From NCBI GenBank assembly GCA_012861695.1, contig JAAOOA010000127.1, forward strand, positions 25,767,811 through 25,831,810: a stretch of DNA of 64,000 bases. Direction: 5' to 3'. The position numbers and the translations under genes are program-made. Within the stretch, counting starts at the first letter, position 1. Every line of letters begins with the position of its first letter. Of this stretch, positions 25,983 through 64,000 are shown piece after piece. The notes beneath the pieces were generated by a model that searched no databases, was not told the origin of the DNA, and saw nothing but the letters and a program-made list of their open reading frames with translations. The DNA is from Trematomus loennbergii (lineage: Eukaryota > Chordata > Actinopteri > Perciformes > Nototheniidae).

Positions 25983-26941
25983 CAGGGGTGTCAAACTCAA
26001 ATACACAGTGGGCCAAAATTAAAAATCGGTACTAGTCGAGGGCCGGACTGGTTCAATGTTTATTGCAAAACTTATTGAAATTAACGTATTGCACATATTA
26101 AACCTGGAACTAACAAAGCTTAAATTATTGCCTATAAAAACAACATTAAACATTAAAGGTGGGGTAGGTAATTTTGGAGAAACCAGCTCGAGTGCGCTAG
26201 AATTTGAAAATATACAACCGGAAGAAATCTGCTACTTCCTTACAGAGCCCCTCCTCCAACACACACGACACATGACCAATGAGGGCACGAGATAAGTTTG
26301 TGCACAGATGGAAGGCTGACAGGCAGGTAGGCCATCCAGTTATTTTAGCCGGGCCGGCTAAAATGATTGGTCGTGCTTTTTACAGTATTACGGCTTCCAC
26401 AGATGACATTTTTTTATGGATTTTTTGTCAAAGCACTTAAGATATTCATTGCTATCGGGATGTTAAGAGCATTCCATGGAATATAACAAAAAGTGTATCT
26501 CGAGCCGGTTTCTCAAACTTACCTACCCCACCTTTAAATAATCAGGCTATGGCTCTATCTGCAGCTTTTCCGGAGTCATTTCTTATGATTACATTTCTCC
26601 ACAGGCCAACAACAGCTTCAAAAAAACTATTTCCCTCAAAGAAAAACCAAACATGCCCTGTTGTCGCAAGAAAGAAAGTGCAGAAGGAAACATCCATTGA
26701 AACTCAGTGTGCTGCTCTGTGATGCTAGTTCAAGCCAGATACTTGGCATCTCATCTTGGGTGCAAGTTCATCAATGTTTGGGCTCAGGCTCTGAGCTGAG
26801 GAAACCTCAGGATTGAGTGAAGGTGTGCGTGCAATATACCGGAGGGCCAGATCGAATAGTAATTAGAAATTATCCTGCGGGCCGAAATTAAATCCACCAA
26901 GGGCCTGATTTGGCCCCCGGGCCTTGAGTTTGACACATGTG
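25983..26941. mobile_element. hAT-like element (TGTCAAACTC family) with nested MITE
   Basis: Inverse orientation to 17049-17634. Right flank CTCTATAT recurs at the left (25970-25977), followed by an AT expansion. The nested insertion is at 26153-26537. Confidence 0.82.
26153..26537. mobile_element. TTAA-flanked MITE (piggyBac-like), copy 2
   Basis: Same family as 5390-5778 (TAGAATTTGAAAATA, GCCGGGCCGGCTAAAATG). TTAA at 26153-26156 and 26534-26537. The unoccupied target reads TTAA near 17467 in the sister hAT copy. Confidence 0.87.
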
Positions 26942-28404
26942 CTCTATATGATCCTTTACCTTCCCAACCATTTTTAGATGTCATTTTTTTTTTTTCCTTT
27001 CATTTTTTATTTTACAAACTCTGCTCCCATCACTGCGTCTCTGGCTTCCTGTTCCCGGCACTTTGTATTCAGCAGCCTCGTCTCTGACTGACCACCTTGT
27101 TGGTGAAACAAGGGGCAGCACAGACCGCTGGGCAATCGGGTCGGAAAGACCAGTGAAGCGAAAGAGGTCAGAGAGAGGAAGTGACCACAACACTACTGTG
27201 TCCGCTCCTTCCAATAAAAGTTGCCTCCACATGAAGGGCCCTCAGGGATGAAGTCACATGAGGACAACTTTCTTCATTTCTTACTTCTGTTTGAATTCTA
27301 AAATACATCACGCAAACGTCTCCTCTTGCCTCTTGGGATTTAAAACTCACCGTGAAGAATGAAAGCTCTTAATGTCGCCTGCCTCTGTGATTAGTCGACT
27401 GCTCAGAAGCTTTAACTGTATTCTCTTCAGTCTGTTTCTTATCTCGCTGTTCCACTCTGTCTTTCATCTTGTGCCTCAGAAGAAGCAGGGAGTGTGAGGT
27501 TGGAGCATGATGGGGTTTTCAAAGCTAAAGCTCGTTTGAAGAGGCAGTTTAGGGTTTTTAAGAAGTGTCACTGAGATCTGTAGAAGCTGGAGATGTGCAG
27601 GATACTCCAAAACATGCACCACCATGCTATTGTCTTTGAGATTTCAGTAGCATACCTGTCTGTAAAAGGTTTCCAAATGACCTTTTCCATATTTTATCTT
27701 ACAGCCTAGAAATTACCACCAAAGCAGGAAACTTGTGAAGACCCGATTTAGCCTAAGATAGTTTTGATCCCAAGCAGGAGTTGATCCCCCACCCCCCACC
27801 CACTGAGTTGTGTCCTCTATTAACAGATGATATTTAAATGAATAAATACTGTATGTCTATCTTTACTACTTTAAGCAGTTTGCAGATAAACTCTCTGTGT
27901 TGTTTATCACAAAGCATGAATACTTTCTTGTTGGAAAAAAAAAGTAGCTGTCAATCAAATAACAAGATTTGTATTTGTAAGTGGATTTTACACCTTATGC
28001 CAATTTGTTCTTATCACTTAAACAATTTGGAAGGAGCTAGCAATAGCTGCTCCAGTTATTGAACCTCTTACCAACCCAACATCACAGCTGTGTGTTATCG
28101 GGTGAGATCTGGTGAGAACCCGGTACTTTAATGACACGCTTCATTACCGATGTACAGGATGTAGAAATAGCATGTTGTCACCACCAAGGCAGATCAAGGC
28201 AGACTATTACATTGGACACAGTTACTCTTTCACATGCTTTGGAGATACGTTTAATATTTGAATGCCTTAACAACTAGGGAAACTCTATCTGCCAGGAGAT
28301 GTGCATGCATTTATTAAGCATGATTGATGTGCACTTCAATGTCATGCACATTAATAGGAATACATGTTTTCAAGAAAGAAGCTCTGCTGCTGTTCGTTCC
28401 TTTT
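26942..28404. other. Intergenic, downstream of crabp1
   Basis: No repeats or exons that I recognise. A poly-C run is at about 27788. Confidence 0.5.
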
Positions 28405-28706
28405 TTTATTGTTTCCTGTCATTGAACATGAATACTTAATGAAGGCATCTCATGACTAAAGCCTACACACACAGCCGACACCAGGGTTGCAGATATGGAC
28501 ACTGCTACTGCAGACACAATACTCACTATTAATAACCAGACACATTGCTATTGTTTTTGGAGACTATGCAGACTGATGCTGAGAGATTACACAGGATACG
28601 TTGCGAATGTGTTAGCATGTTAGCATGACAGAGTGTTGTTGGGTTTAGTCGAGGCGTTGTGGTCCAACCGGGTCTCTCTCTCGTCGCCTGATGAAGTTGC
28701 AGAGCT
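28405..28706 (-). other. crabp1: Probable crabp1 3' UTR
   Basis: A minus-strand AATAAA is at 28405-28410, about 300 nt after the stop; another is at 28311-28316. The 3' end is inferred from these signals only. Confidence 0.45.
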
Positions 28707-46644
<17,938 letters not shown>

Positions 46645-47215
46645 GTCTGCTGAGGCTGAGCGCTGCAGAAAGAAACCTGGTCCTCGTCCTGATGCCTCTG
46701 TCTTCCCTCTGTCTCTCTGTGTCTCTCTCTGTCTCTCTCTGTCTCTTGTCTCTCTGTCTCTCTGTCTCTCTGTGTCTCTCTGTGTCTCTCTCTCTGTCTC
46801 TCTGTGTCTCTCTGTGTCTCTCTGTCTCTCTGTCTCTCTGTATCTCTCTGTATCTCTCTGTCTCTCTCTGTCTCTCTGTGTCTCTCTGTCTCTCTCTGTC
46901 TCTCTCTCTGTCTCTCTGTCTCTCTTCCCTCTGTCTCTCTGTGTCTCTCTGTGTCTCTCTGTCTCTCTGTCTCTCTCTGTCTCTCTCTCTGTCTCTCTGT
47001 CTCTCTTCCCTCTGTCTCTCTGTGTCTCTCTGTGTCTCTCTCTGTCTCTCTGTCTCTCTGTCTATATGTCTAAGTGTCTCACCCTCCTCCTCCTTCCCTG
47101 TCTCCTCTGCTGCTGCTGCTGCTGCTGGGCTCAGCCTCTCGTTCACCAAAGTGTTTTTTTATTTTTTTATTTTCTCTTCACACACACTCTCTTGCTTCGT
47201 CCGTGTGTCTTCGAG
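46645..47215 (-). other. crabp1: Putative crabp1 5' leader, purine-rich, no upstream ATG
   Basis: Between the candidate TATA box and the ATG the minus strand holds a (CAG)n run (about 47107-47126) and a long GAGAGACA-type repeat (46706-47064). I find no ATG on this strand across the whole stretch. An open frame through it lacks an ATG start and only reflects the repeat. Confidence 0.45.
46706..47064. repeat. GTCTCTCT-type low-complexity repeat
   Basis: About 360 bp of GTCTCTCT units, with a higher-order block containing CTTCCCTCTGTC repeated at 46704, 46925 and 47006. On the crabp1 strand it is purine-rich GAGACAGA. Confidence 0.95.
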
Positions 47216-47241
47216 TGCCGGCTGCAGTCGCGTCTTCAGCT

Positions 47242-47249
47242 CTTTTATA
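47242..47249 (-). promoter_or_regulatory. crabp1: Candidate crabp1 TATA box
   Basis: TATAAAAG on the minus strand in non-repetitive sequence, about 600 bp upstream of the crabp1 ATG. Transcription would begin near 47215. Nothing else nearby on this strand resembles a core promoter. Inference from the motif and position only. Confidence 0.5.
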
Positions 47250-48525
47250 GCTTGTGTCTCTGATGGGAGTCAGAGGACGTCCCTCCCCCTGAATGCTCTG
47301 TCCCATTAACACAGACTGACGTGTCTCTGCGCTCCCCGGGGATCAAAACGACTCCATTCATTCCTTCAGAGCGTATTTATAGTGCTTTACTTTGTTAAAT
47401 AACTCCTTATTGAATCACTCCTTTTTTATTTTGAAGTTGGCTTTTATTGTTGTTGACATATATTGGCAAAAAGGCTATTTTAGGAGTAGTAATTCAATGA
47501 TCTTACTTTGTTCAAAATTATGAATTGACAGAACAAAGTTTATTAAGCTCTAATAACTTTTTTTAATAACATCCTCAGTCAAAGTGTTCCTGATTTGGAT
47601 ATTACATTTAATTATATATACCATTTATACTGTTTCTGTGGATATTTCCTGGTCTGTCTCTACTCTCTTTTGCTCTGCACAGTTGACTAAATAATGTTAG
47701 ATATTTAAAATGTCCTGTAAATTAGCCTGAAACTAACCTTGAGTCATAAACACAGATCAAAGATGTGTTCCTTTGTTTATTCCTCTCTCAGGCAGAAACA
47801 TGGAAAGAGTATATTTACTACAAACACATTGAATTGTTTTCTATTAATTATGTATTATAATGTAAAGTTTGATCATCTGGGGGCATTGTCCCGTCTCTGA
47901 ATGTGCAGTAAATTGAACTTGAAGTCTGCGTTGTGGACTAAAATGGTGCAATATATTTGCATGATGTTATCAAAGTGCCTCAAACATGGATCAAAGAAGA
48001 GGTTTGTTGGACTGATTATAAATCCTCTGGATGTTTTCTTGTTGATCCTATACGTACGCCTCGGGCTTCAACAATGTTTTTATTATGTATGCATTGGGTT
48101 ACATTATGTATGTAAGGGAATCAGCGTGATCATGTGTTCCCTCTGTAGAGCTTAGGCAGCATGATGGAAGAGAGAAAGTGAAGCTGAGCTGAAGTTTGGG
48201 TTTGAACTGTTATTAATTGTTGATTGATATTACATCATGTGAACTGAATTATACTCATACAAATGTTTATACTAGACATTTAGACAATTGTTCAATAATA
48301 TCATAATCAGTGTTTAAACTCTTAAAGTTGTATTTTCACACAATTATATGCATTACTTTTTATTCATTTTACAACTTCATCTTTCACTTCATGTACTTAA
48401 CTGTAAAACAACATATGCTTTGTTCATATCTGGGCAGTGATATATAGATAGATATATATATGCATTTTTGTTATGTCTGACTAACTTCAGATCATAATAA
48501 TAATACCTACAAAAGTGAAGTACAC

Positions 48526-48652
48526 TGTTGCCCATAAAGTTGGAATGATTTTGTTTTCAGACACATTCCTCTTTTTTATTCCTATTGAGACACTCAATCA
48601 TTTCAGGAGAAGAGGTACAAACATATTTTATTCCAACTTTATGGGCAACATT
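48526..48652. mobile_element. Small palindromic MITE (Tc1/mariner-like?)
   Basis: TTGCCCATAAAGTTGGAAT and its inverse, about 20-bp termini, lie around 85 bp of centre. TA lies near both ends. Superfamily uncertain. Confidence 0.7.
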
Positions 48653-48756
48653 ATCATAGATTTGATAAACCACTCAACTATATTCTAATACTCCACAAGT
48701 TTATATTCAAGAAGGTTGTTTCCACTGACTCAAAACGTGTAGGCAGGCAGGCAGGC

Positions 48757-48841
<85 letters not shown>

Positions 48842-48852
48842 AGAGAGAGAAA

Positions 48853-48942
<90 letters not shown>

Positions 48943-48993
48943 GATGGATGGATGGATGGATGATGGATGGATGGATGGATGGATGGATGGATG

Positions 48994-49040
<47 letters not shown>
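48757..49040. repeat. Compound microsatellite (AG)n-(GGAT)n-(AGAT)n
   Basis: (AG)n about 48757-48936, (GGAT)n 48943-48992, (AGAT)n 48993-49040. Confidence 0.97.
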
Positions 49041-50559
49041 GCATGTTTAATGTTCTTTTCTCAAAGCACTTTATTTTGTCATTTCAAAGATAATGACAAC
49101 GGAAGTCCTGCTTCCCTTCAGCACGCTGCAGCTAATGTCATTACATTAGGTTCATTACCCACTGTTATTATTACCCTGAAAAGGCAAATGAATCACTTGG
49201 CTGAAAATAGCAGCGCTCTGATCAGAACTGCCTGCAGGACCAACGAACAGAAAGAAGCTTGAAAGAGAAATTATAAAGTTCCAGATGAGGCCGGGAGAAG
49301 ATAAGTGCTCGGTGCTCATATGGTTGCTTTTATGATTAATCTCCCTGCTTAACATTTATTAAAAAGTATAATTATGTTGTCCCCCAGTCAGAGCTGGTTG
49401 ATGTGGCCAGGGAAAGGAAAGTTTGGGGCTCTCTGCTGGAACTGCTACCTCTGCGACCCGACCACGGATAAGCGGGAGAAGATGGATGGATGGATAATTA
49501 TGTTGATATGAAAATTGAGACTAAAGTACCGGACATAAGGTACATTAGGTTTGACCTACTACATGCAGTCATACAGGTGGGACGTGGGGTACAGCTTGTG
49601 GTCACATAAAGCAGAGAAACACTAAACTTTAAGTTGTCCTGTTCGTTAAGGGTCCCCCTCAGCAGGAGTTAAGGTTGCTAACAAATAGCACTTACGGGAT
49701 AATTAAGTAATAATAAAATCCTTGACTGTTGACTGAAATATAGGCCAATTCTATAGTTCATCTTGTTTTTATGGAGTTTAATGGAGGGTGTAAGTGTCTT
49801 GTATAGGTTTTACTGCTATTTTAACACACACACACACACACACACACACACTTTTCTAAATCTTCTTCACTCAAGCTGTCAGCACTGATGCCCTTTCTCT
49901 AAAACACAATTGCCGATATCCGCTTACCTTCAGTTATTCAGAGTTATTTTAGAAAACACTGTATTCACTTTCCTCGACTTAAAATGATTCTCTTGAAACT
50001 TTTTCTTGACAGCCTTTATTTTGAGTGTGTCAAGCTCAGACTGCTGCTTCAGCAACTGTCAAAATATGTTTCTGCTTACTCTTCAGGCTCAGGATTGCCT
50101 GTCTTTCTGCAACATCGAGGCTTTCCTCTATGGGCTATTGTTGTAGTGAAGAGAAACAGACAGCTCCTGAACATCCTGAAGGCTTGTTTGAAGTAAAAGT
50201 TTCAGCAGAAACCTGCTTTTTTGATATTGTAGGCAAATTAAATAGTAACATTTCCAGTAATTCTTATTTGTTATACTTTTTGTTGCCATCTCAATATGTA
50301 TTCTCCTTCAGACCAATCTTACTGGCTTAATCTATAATATAAATGTACCAAAAAAATATGGCATTTTTCATTCATTCATAACAATCCCTTTTAAAATAAT
50401 TTTGCACTATAATTTGTCTCTTTAAATCAACCAAATCAGTCGTTTCAAAACATAATTATCAAATGAAGTAATAGCATTTTTCCTCCACAGTCCGCTGGTG
50501 GCGGTAAAGCGCCTCGTACATTACCCGTCTACCTCTTTGCAACCCACGAAGAAGACGCA

Positions 50560-50653
50560 GAGCGGAAGTTACGTCTGATGTTGTCATGGCGTCTCACATG
50601 TAAATCACCGAGCTTCAGATATTGAATAAAACATATTTTAAGGTGATTTGAAG
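50560..50653 (+). other. skic8: wdr61 non-coding first exon (approximate start)
   Basis: GC-richer sequence with a GGAAGTTACGTC box, ending TTTGAAG|GTAAGTG. A five-codon upstream ORF (ATG 50586 to TAA 50603) lies in it. The exon is inferred from the donor site and from the next exon having an acceptor nine bases before the start codon. Confidence 0.5.
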
Positions 50654-51051
50654 GTAAGTGTGTGCACATTTGATCACATTTTAATTCTGTATTTTCAATA
50701 AACATTGCCCGCTAAACTGGGGGATCGCCCGCTATTCTGGTTAACTGTTAAAACCCCAAGAAAACCCGCTGCTAGTTAGAGCTAGCTCCTGTTAGCCGTG
50801 TTTTTTAGATTTTAATATTACTCACCGTATACATATTTGCTGTGAAGTTTCATTGTTATTCTGTGACTATTCCCTCCTAACTGTGGTAGCTGTACAACTT
50901 TGATATTGTGTTGTTAATGCTGTGTTGCTCTTGTCAGTGACACTACTTTTTTTGAATGACAATGTCCTACTTGGTCAAACTAACACCATTTATTGTTGTT
51001 TTCAGGTTAAAGTAAGTTAATAACTGGCTCTCTGACTCCCAGGACCGAAAC

Positions 51052-60396
<9,345 letters not shown>

Positions 60397-60516
60397 GGGG
60401 GGTCCAGGAGAGGAGCTGCATAGGTTTACTACATCAGGGAGTGGACACTGGTAATAGAGAGGGGGGGTGGGGAGGGCTGTACATGTGTTGGGTTTTTGCA
60501 CTGGCCCACTGCGGTC

Positions 60517-60522
60517 AATAAA
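60517..60522 (+). terminator. skic8: wdr61 polyadenylation signal
   Basis: AATAAA 120 nt after the stop codon, followed by T/G-rich sequence (TTTCTTTTGTAC), the normal layout of a cleavage site. Confidence 0.75.
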
Positions 60523-60689
60523 AGGGTTTCTTTTGTACTTAAGTTTCCCTTGTATTTTTTTGTTTGGTTAATGGGCTCTCTACATGCAGTTATGTATTAT
60601 AGCAGGATTTGTTTTGGATGGCATATCATTTTAAATGGATTATCTTGAGGTTTCAGATCAAATAGCAAATGAGTATGGAGCCTTTAAAC

Positions 60690-61146
60690 CAGGGGTGTCA
60701 AACTCAATTTTATCGCGGGCCACATCAGCATTATGGCTGCACTCAAAGGGCCGGTTGTAACTTTAAGACTATATAAAAATACATATATAAATATTTAACA
60801 TATATAAAATAATGTATTATTACATTATTGCCTCTGCATTGGATTATTATCTGATAGGGTAATAACTTCATAATTAACTACGTCTGAAAGCAGAAGTCTA
60901 GGGCAAATAATTGCAAGTCTCTTCAGTGAGAATGTTACAATAACATTTAAAAAAAAAAGTCAAATTCTGAGAAAAAGGTAAAGTTTGAGATGCATTGTGG
61001 GACATGTAGTTCATGGGCAACGTGCTTCTGTAAAGCGGCATGTAACCGTATAATAAACATATTATATTCTTTCAGAGCTCTTGTGGGCCACATGAAATGA
61101 AGTCGCGGCCGGATTTGGCCCCCGGGCCTTGAGTTTGACACCCCTG
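60690..61146. mobile_element. hAT-like element of the TGTCAAACTC family
   Basis: CAGGGGTGTCAAACTC / GAGTTTGACACCCCTG termini. Flanks CTTTAAAC (60682-60689) and CTCTAAAC (61147-61154), 7/8. Between the convergent wdr61 and slc25a44 ends. Confidence 0.87.
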
Positions 61147-61564
61147 CTCTAAACTGTCACATGGCAGTAAAGGAATATTAGATTAAACAATGACAGGGTA
61201 TTAGGAAATATACAACTTTAAACTTATCGAATCAAGTAAAAGTGTTTTTTATTTATACTCTTTAAGGTTTCCTCTTGTTAGGTCTTAGTGCACGTTTATT
61301 CATTGGACTGTTTTCTGTTTTGTTTAAATTCAGACTGGATCATTTTACTATTAGCCTTTCATCATTTTTGTTGCTCCTTAATTTGAAGAAATTACTTTGG
61401 GATCCTGTAAATAGAGAACATGAGAGCAGCAGTGAGATGCAGTGAAGTAGAGCTCCCTCTGTGGGCCAGCAGCTGAACTGCAGCCTCAAATAACTAAAGT
61501 TGCACAAAGCCCTAAACATTTATTTAAAATATAAATCTTTCATAAAGAACAGGTCATAAAACAG

Positions 61565-62919
61565 CTGCAGTGATTCAGAATGCTTTATTAATTTTCAACA
61601 CACATCAAACTGCACTTTTAACAATTGTTTGATTTTTGTTTTTACACGGCAGGTGGTTGTTGAACACATGTGCAGCACTTCCTCCATTCAGGTCCATTAA
61701 ATGTGCTTTTCAGGAATCACATCAGAATCTGGGGTCCATTAAACAAGAGTGCAGTTTGCATAACAACAAGTGTATACAAGAGAAGAGCCGTGTCAAAGCT
61801 CACTGAGATGTTTTCTGGCAGTCATATGGCCTTTGACGGTGAACTCTGAAGGCAATGTTAAAGTTTCGCTGATGTGTTGCCACTGCCGTTACTCTCTCTG
61901 TGTTAGCTTTAAGCAAATAGTGGCAGATTTGATCCCCAGTCATCTGAACAGTCTCAATAAAGTAGAAAATAATCAGAAGTGTCCTATGATTCCCACATCT
62001 TCAACGTTATCTAAGGCCTATAACATTAACTACACTTTCGATACATCACATCTATTTTCATCTTTTCTGTCAATCTCCATTTGTTTTGTACAGTCCATTT
62101 ACACAAACAGGAACAATGAGAAGCAGAGAAGCCTGTCTGATCAACGTATCCTTAAGTAGAATTCATCATTATACCCGCACCCCCTCAGACTTCAGACAGT
62201 TATTTAATAAATCACAAGACACAGCTGATTACAGAAAGACTTTAGGTCTAACGATACAGACTCGAGCTAGGTTTCACTTAGATCTTCACATATTTTTTGT
62301 AATATTCTTTTAGCTTACATTTCACACTTTAGCGATTTATGTATTTCTCCTGTACAATTTAAAGTAACTCAAACGGTGCAGCAAGTGTTCACAAGCTTAG
62401 GCTGACTGAGTTGTTCAAATATGACGCGGTAAAAAATAAAACGCCTGCTGCAGTCATACCATATTGTTAATAAACAGTACGGGAGGCCTTAATCAAACAG
62501 AGTCTAAGATATATGCTATACTTAAAAAAGCTAATTATTCAGACAGTTTTTACATTTTAGGATTATTTTGTTGTGTGTTTTTGTTCAGATTGGACATTTT
62601 GGGCAAATGCAGAACCTTGTTTTCACTTATATCTTAATATTTCACGGTAAGGCCAGTAGAAATGGGTCTGACAAATGGAAAAAAGGCAGGGTAAAATAAC
62701 ACCTGCCACTCCCAATTGTACCTAAACATCACCATTTGCACTCCGCTGCATTGTACCAACATTATAACAACACAGATCTAAAAACAAGGCGTGTGAAAAG
62801 CAGATAAACAGAAGAGCATTCATCCCGTTGCTGGACACAGATATTGGTCGTCTCTCCTGTGAAGAGATTCTGTGTGGATGTGAATCACGGTGCGATCTCT
62901 CCTGGTTCCCTCCGGTTCC
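61565..62919 (-). other. slc25a44: Probable slc25a44 3' UTR
   Basis: About 1.35 kb of AT-rich, non-repetitive sequence after the stop, with AATAAA (minus strand) at 61584-61589. Extent inferred from that signal. Confidence 0.5.
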
Positions 62920-63111
62920 TCACCAGTGTCTGGAGTCCACCAGCTCGTCTTTGAGGCTCAGTCTCTTCAGAGTCTCGTATCCCACCACGATGAGCACCGA
63001 GGTGGGCATGGAGGAGATGATGCGGGCCGACAGACCTTTCGTCATCGCCCAGACCCCCTCCTCCGCCAGCAGCTGCTTGAACGTCTCGATGAGGGACGAT
63101 CGGCCCTCAAC
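62920..63111 (-). CDS. slc25a44: slc25a44 last coding exon
   Basis: Acceptor CTAAAG, then VEGRSSLIETFKQ to VDSRHW and stop TGA at 62920-62922. Confidence 0.94.
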   Translation of the reverse strand, partial: VEGRSSLIETFKQLLAEEGVWAMTKGLSARIISSMPTSVLIVVGYETLKRLSLKDELVDSRHW

Positions 63112-63891
63112 CTTTAGGAGACGGGAGAGAGGTACATCGTTAGATATTTGTGGATCCATTTTGGGATGAGATTTAAAGTGAATTCTTGTTGTTTTAACAG
63201 ATGTTTCCAAGGACAAGAATACACGTTTGATCTAGAGGCAACATGCACGTAAAGTCTTTCAAAGTCAACAAAAAAAATCTGCTGAGGAAGATCATCTTAA
63301 ACAATGGAAAGCTCCAGAACAGCGACTAAAAGGACACATATTTCTACTATTTGTATGTTGCATTTGTCTCCAGTTCTACTTCATTTTTACCAAATGAATG
63401 AGCACTTGTGTTCATTTTGTCAGATGTTTTTTGATTTAGTCTTAGTCCTGTGTAACACCTGCTTGTTAGGTTTTTAAATCGTATGAAGTCAATGAAAATT
63501 GTTGTCATTTGAGTCTGATTTTAGTCATTAAAAAGATATTTAAGTAACATTTTTAAACCAGATTGTAGTCCTGCCTTGCTTTTGTCCAATCAGCCTGATG
63601 ATGAAATGAAGTTAAGAGCATGTTAGAAAGCTCTTGTGTAATCTTAGCAACAAGAGGAAGTGTAGCAACACAGAAAAACGAGCTGACTCCAGCTGTATTG
63701 AGTGTCAACACAGAGTAAATGTCAGCTTTAATGTTTTCCAACATGGTGTCTCTCAGTGTTTACCTGAACTCTTGCTCGAACAACATCCATGGGGTTAGTG
63801 ATGGTGGAGGCGGTCGCTGCTGCCATTGGTCCGGCCAAAGCCTGCACAATCAGATGGGGGCACCCGGTGGGGGCCATCAAGGACAGCTGCT
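62920..63891 (-). CDS. slc25a44: SLC25A44 mitochondrial carrier, C-terminal two coding exons
   Basis: SLC25A44 is a six-helix inner-membrane carrier of the SLC25 family, reported to import branched-chain amino acids into mitochondria. Two exons are visible on the minus strand: 63764-63891 (QLSLMAPTGCPHLIVQ, then AGPMAAATASTITNPMDVVR ending RVQ) and 62920-63111 (VEGRSSLIETFKQLLAEEG, AMTKGLSARIISSMPTS, ending LSLKDELVDSRHW). The third carrier signature P-x-D-x-x-R (PMDVVR) is present, and the C-terminus VDSRHW is the human one. The frame is clean. The upstream exons with the first two carrier repeats lie beyond 64000. The 3' UTR probably runs to the minus-strand AATAAA at 61584-61589. In human this gene is on chromosome 1, not 15q, so its place here differs from the other three genes. 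Confidence 0.93.
63764..63891 (-). CDS. slc25a44: slc25a44 penultimate exon
   Basis: Acceptor TTTCCAG, donor GTTCAG|GTAAAC. Contains the carrier motif PMDVVR. Confidence 0.92.
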
Positions 63892-64000
63892 CTGGAAACG
63901 TAAAGAATATAAAAACACTGTAAGCCCAATATATTAGTGGTTTCGGTCACTATTTAAATGCCTCCAGCGGCTAAGAACATTCAATATGAATCCAATCTAA

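Larger units (their letters stand above)
47260..50559. other. crabp1-wdr61 divergent intergenic region
   Basis: About 3.3 kb between the two promoters, with microsatellites at 48757-49040, a short palindromic MITE at 48526-48652 and (AC)n at 49824-49850. No further gene recognised. Confidence 0.6.

Noticed and set aside
46706..49040. Repeated arrays as possible CRISPR or satellite
   Set aside because: Units are 2-8 bp microsatellites without unique spacers.

Overview
The window is nuclear DNA from a ray-finned (teleost) fish. It holds intron-rich vertebrate genes with GT-AG splice sites, long (TG)n, (AG)n and (CA)n microsatellites, tRNA-derived SINEs, and a dense, often nested load of short DNA transposons: hAT-like with 8-bp target duplications, piggyBac-like at TTAA, and Harbinger-like with 3-bp duplications. 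I do not name a species.

Four protein-coding genes are supported. (1) 1250-14685, + strand: the last nine coding exons of a SIN3A co-repressor gene (sin3a; the 5' half with the PAH domains lies left of the window). (2) 28707-46644, - strand: a complete four-exon crabp1 (cellular retinoic acid-binding protein 1) spread over 18 kb. (3) 51052-60396, + strand: a complete ten-coding-exon skic8/wdr61 (WD40 subunit of the SKI and PAF1 complexes), 305 aa. (4) 62920-63891, - strand: the last two coding exons of slc25a44, a mitochondrial carrier whose 5' part lies right of the window. crabp1 and wdr61 are divergent neighbours, as in human 15q25; SIN3A is also on human 15q. wdr61 and slc25a44 are convergent. 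The genes do not form one pathway; the grouping is conserved vertebrate synteny.

The wdr61 and slc25a44 exons read cleanly. Four consecutive sin3a exons (4915-9057) and crabp1 exon 3 each carry a small indel that breaks the frame while flanking codons and splice phases stay conserved. This points to assembly or sequencing error, or to recent gene damage; reads or a transcript would decide.

Non-genic sequence is mostly transposon debris. One roughly 490-bp TTAA-flanked MITE family (four copies, plus two copies of a 710-bp relative) carries a palindromic CRE-like site next to two CCAAT boxes. Several elements can be compared as filled and empty sites inside this one window, so target duplications and insertion order can be read directly. 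I found no CRISPR array, operon, viral gene or new defence-type system. The least expected items are the promoter-like MITE module, the indel cluster in sin3a, and the long ATG-free leader predicted for crabp1.
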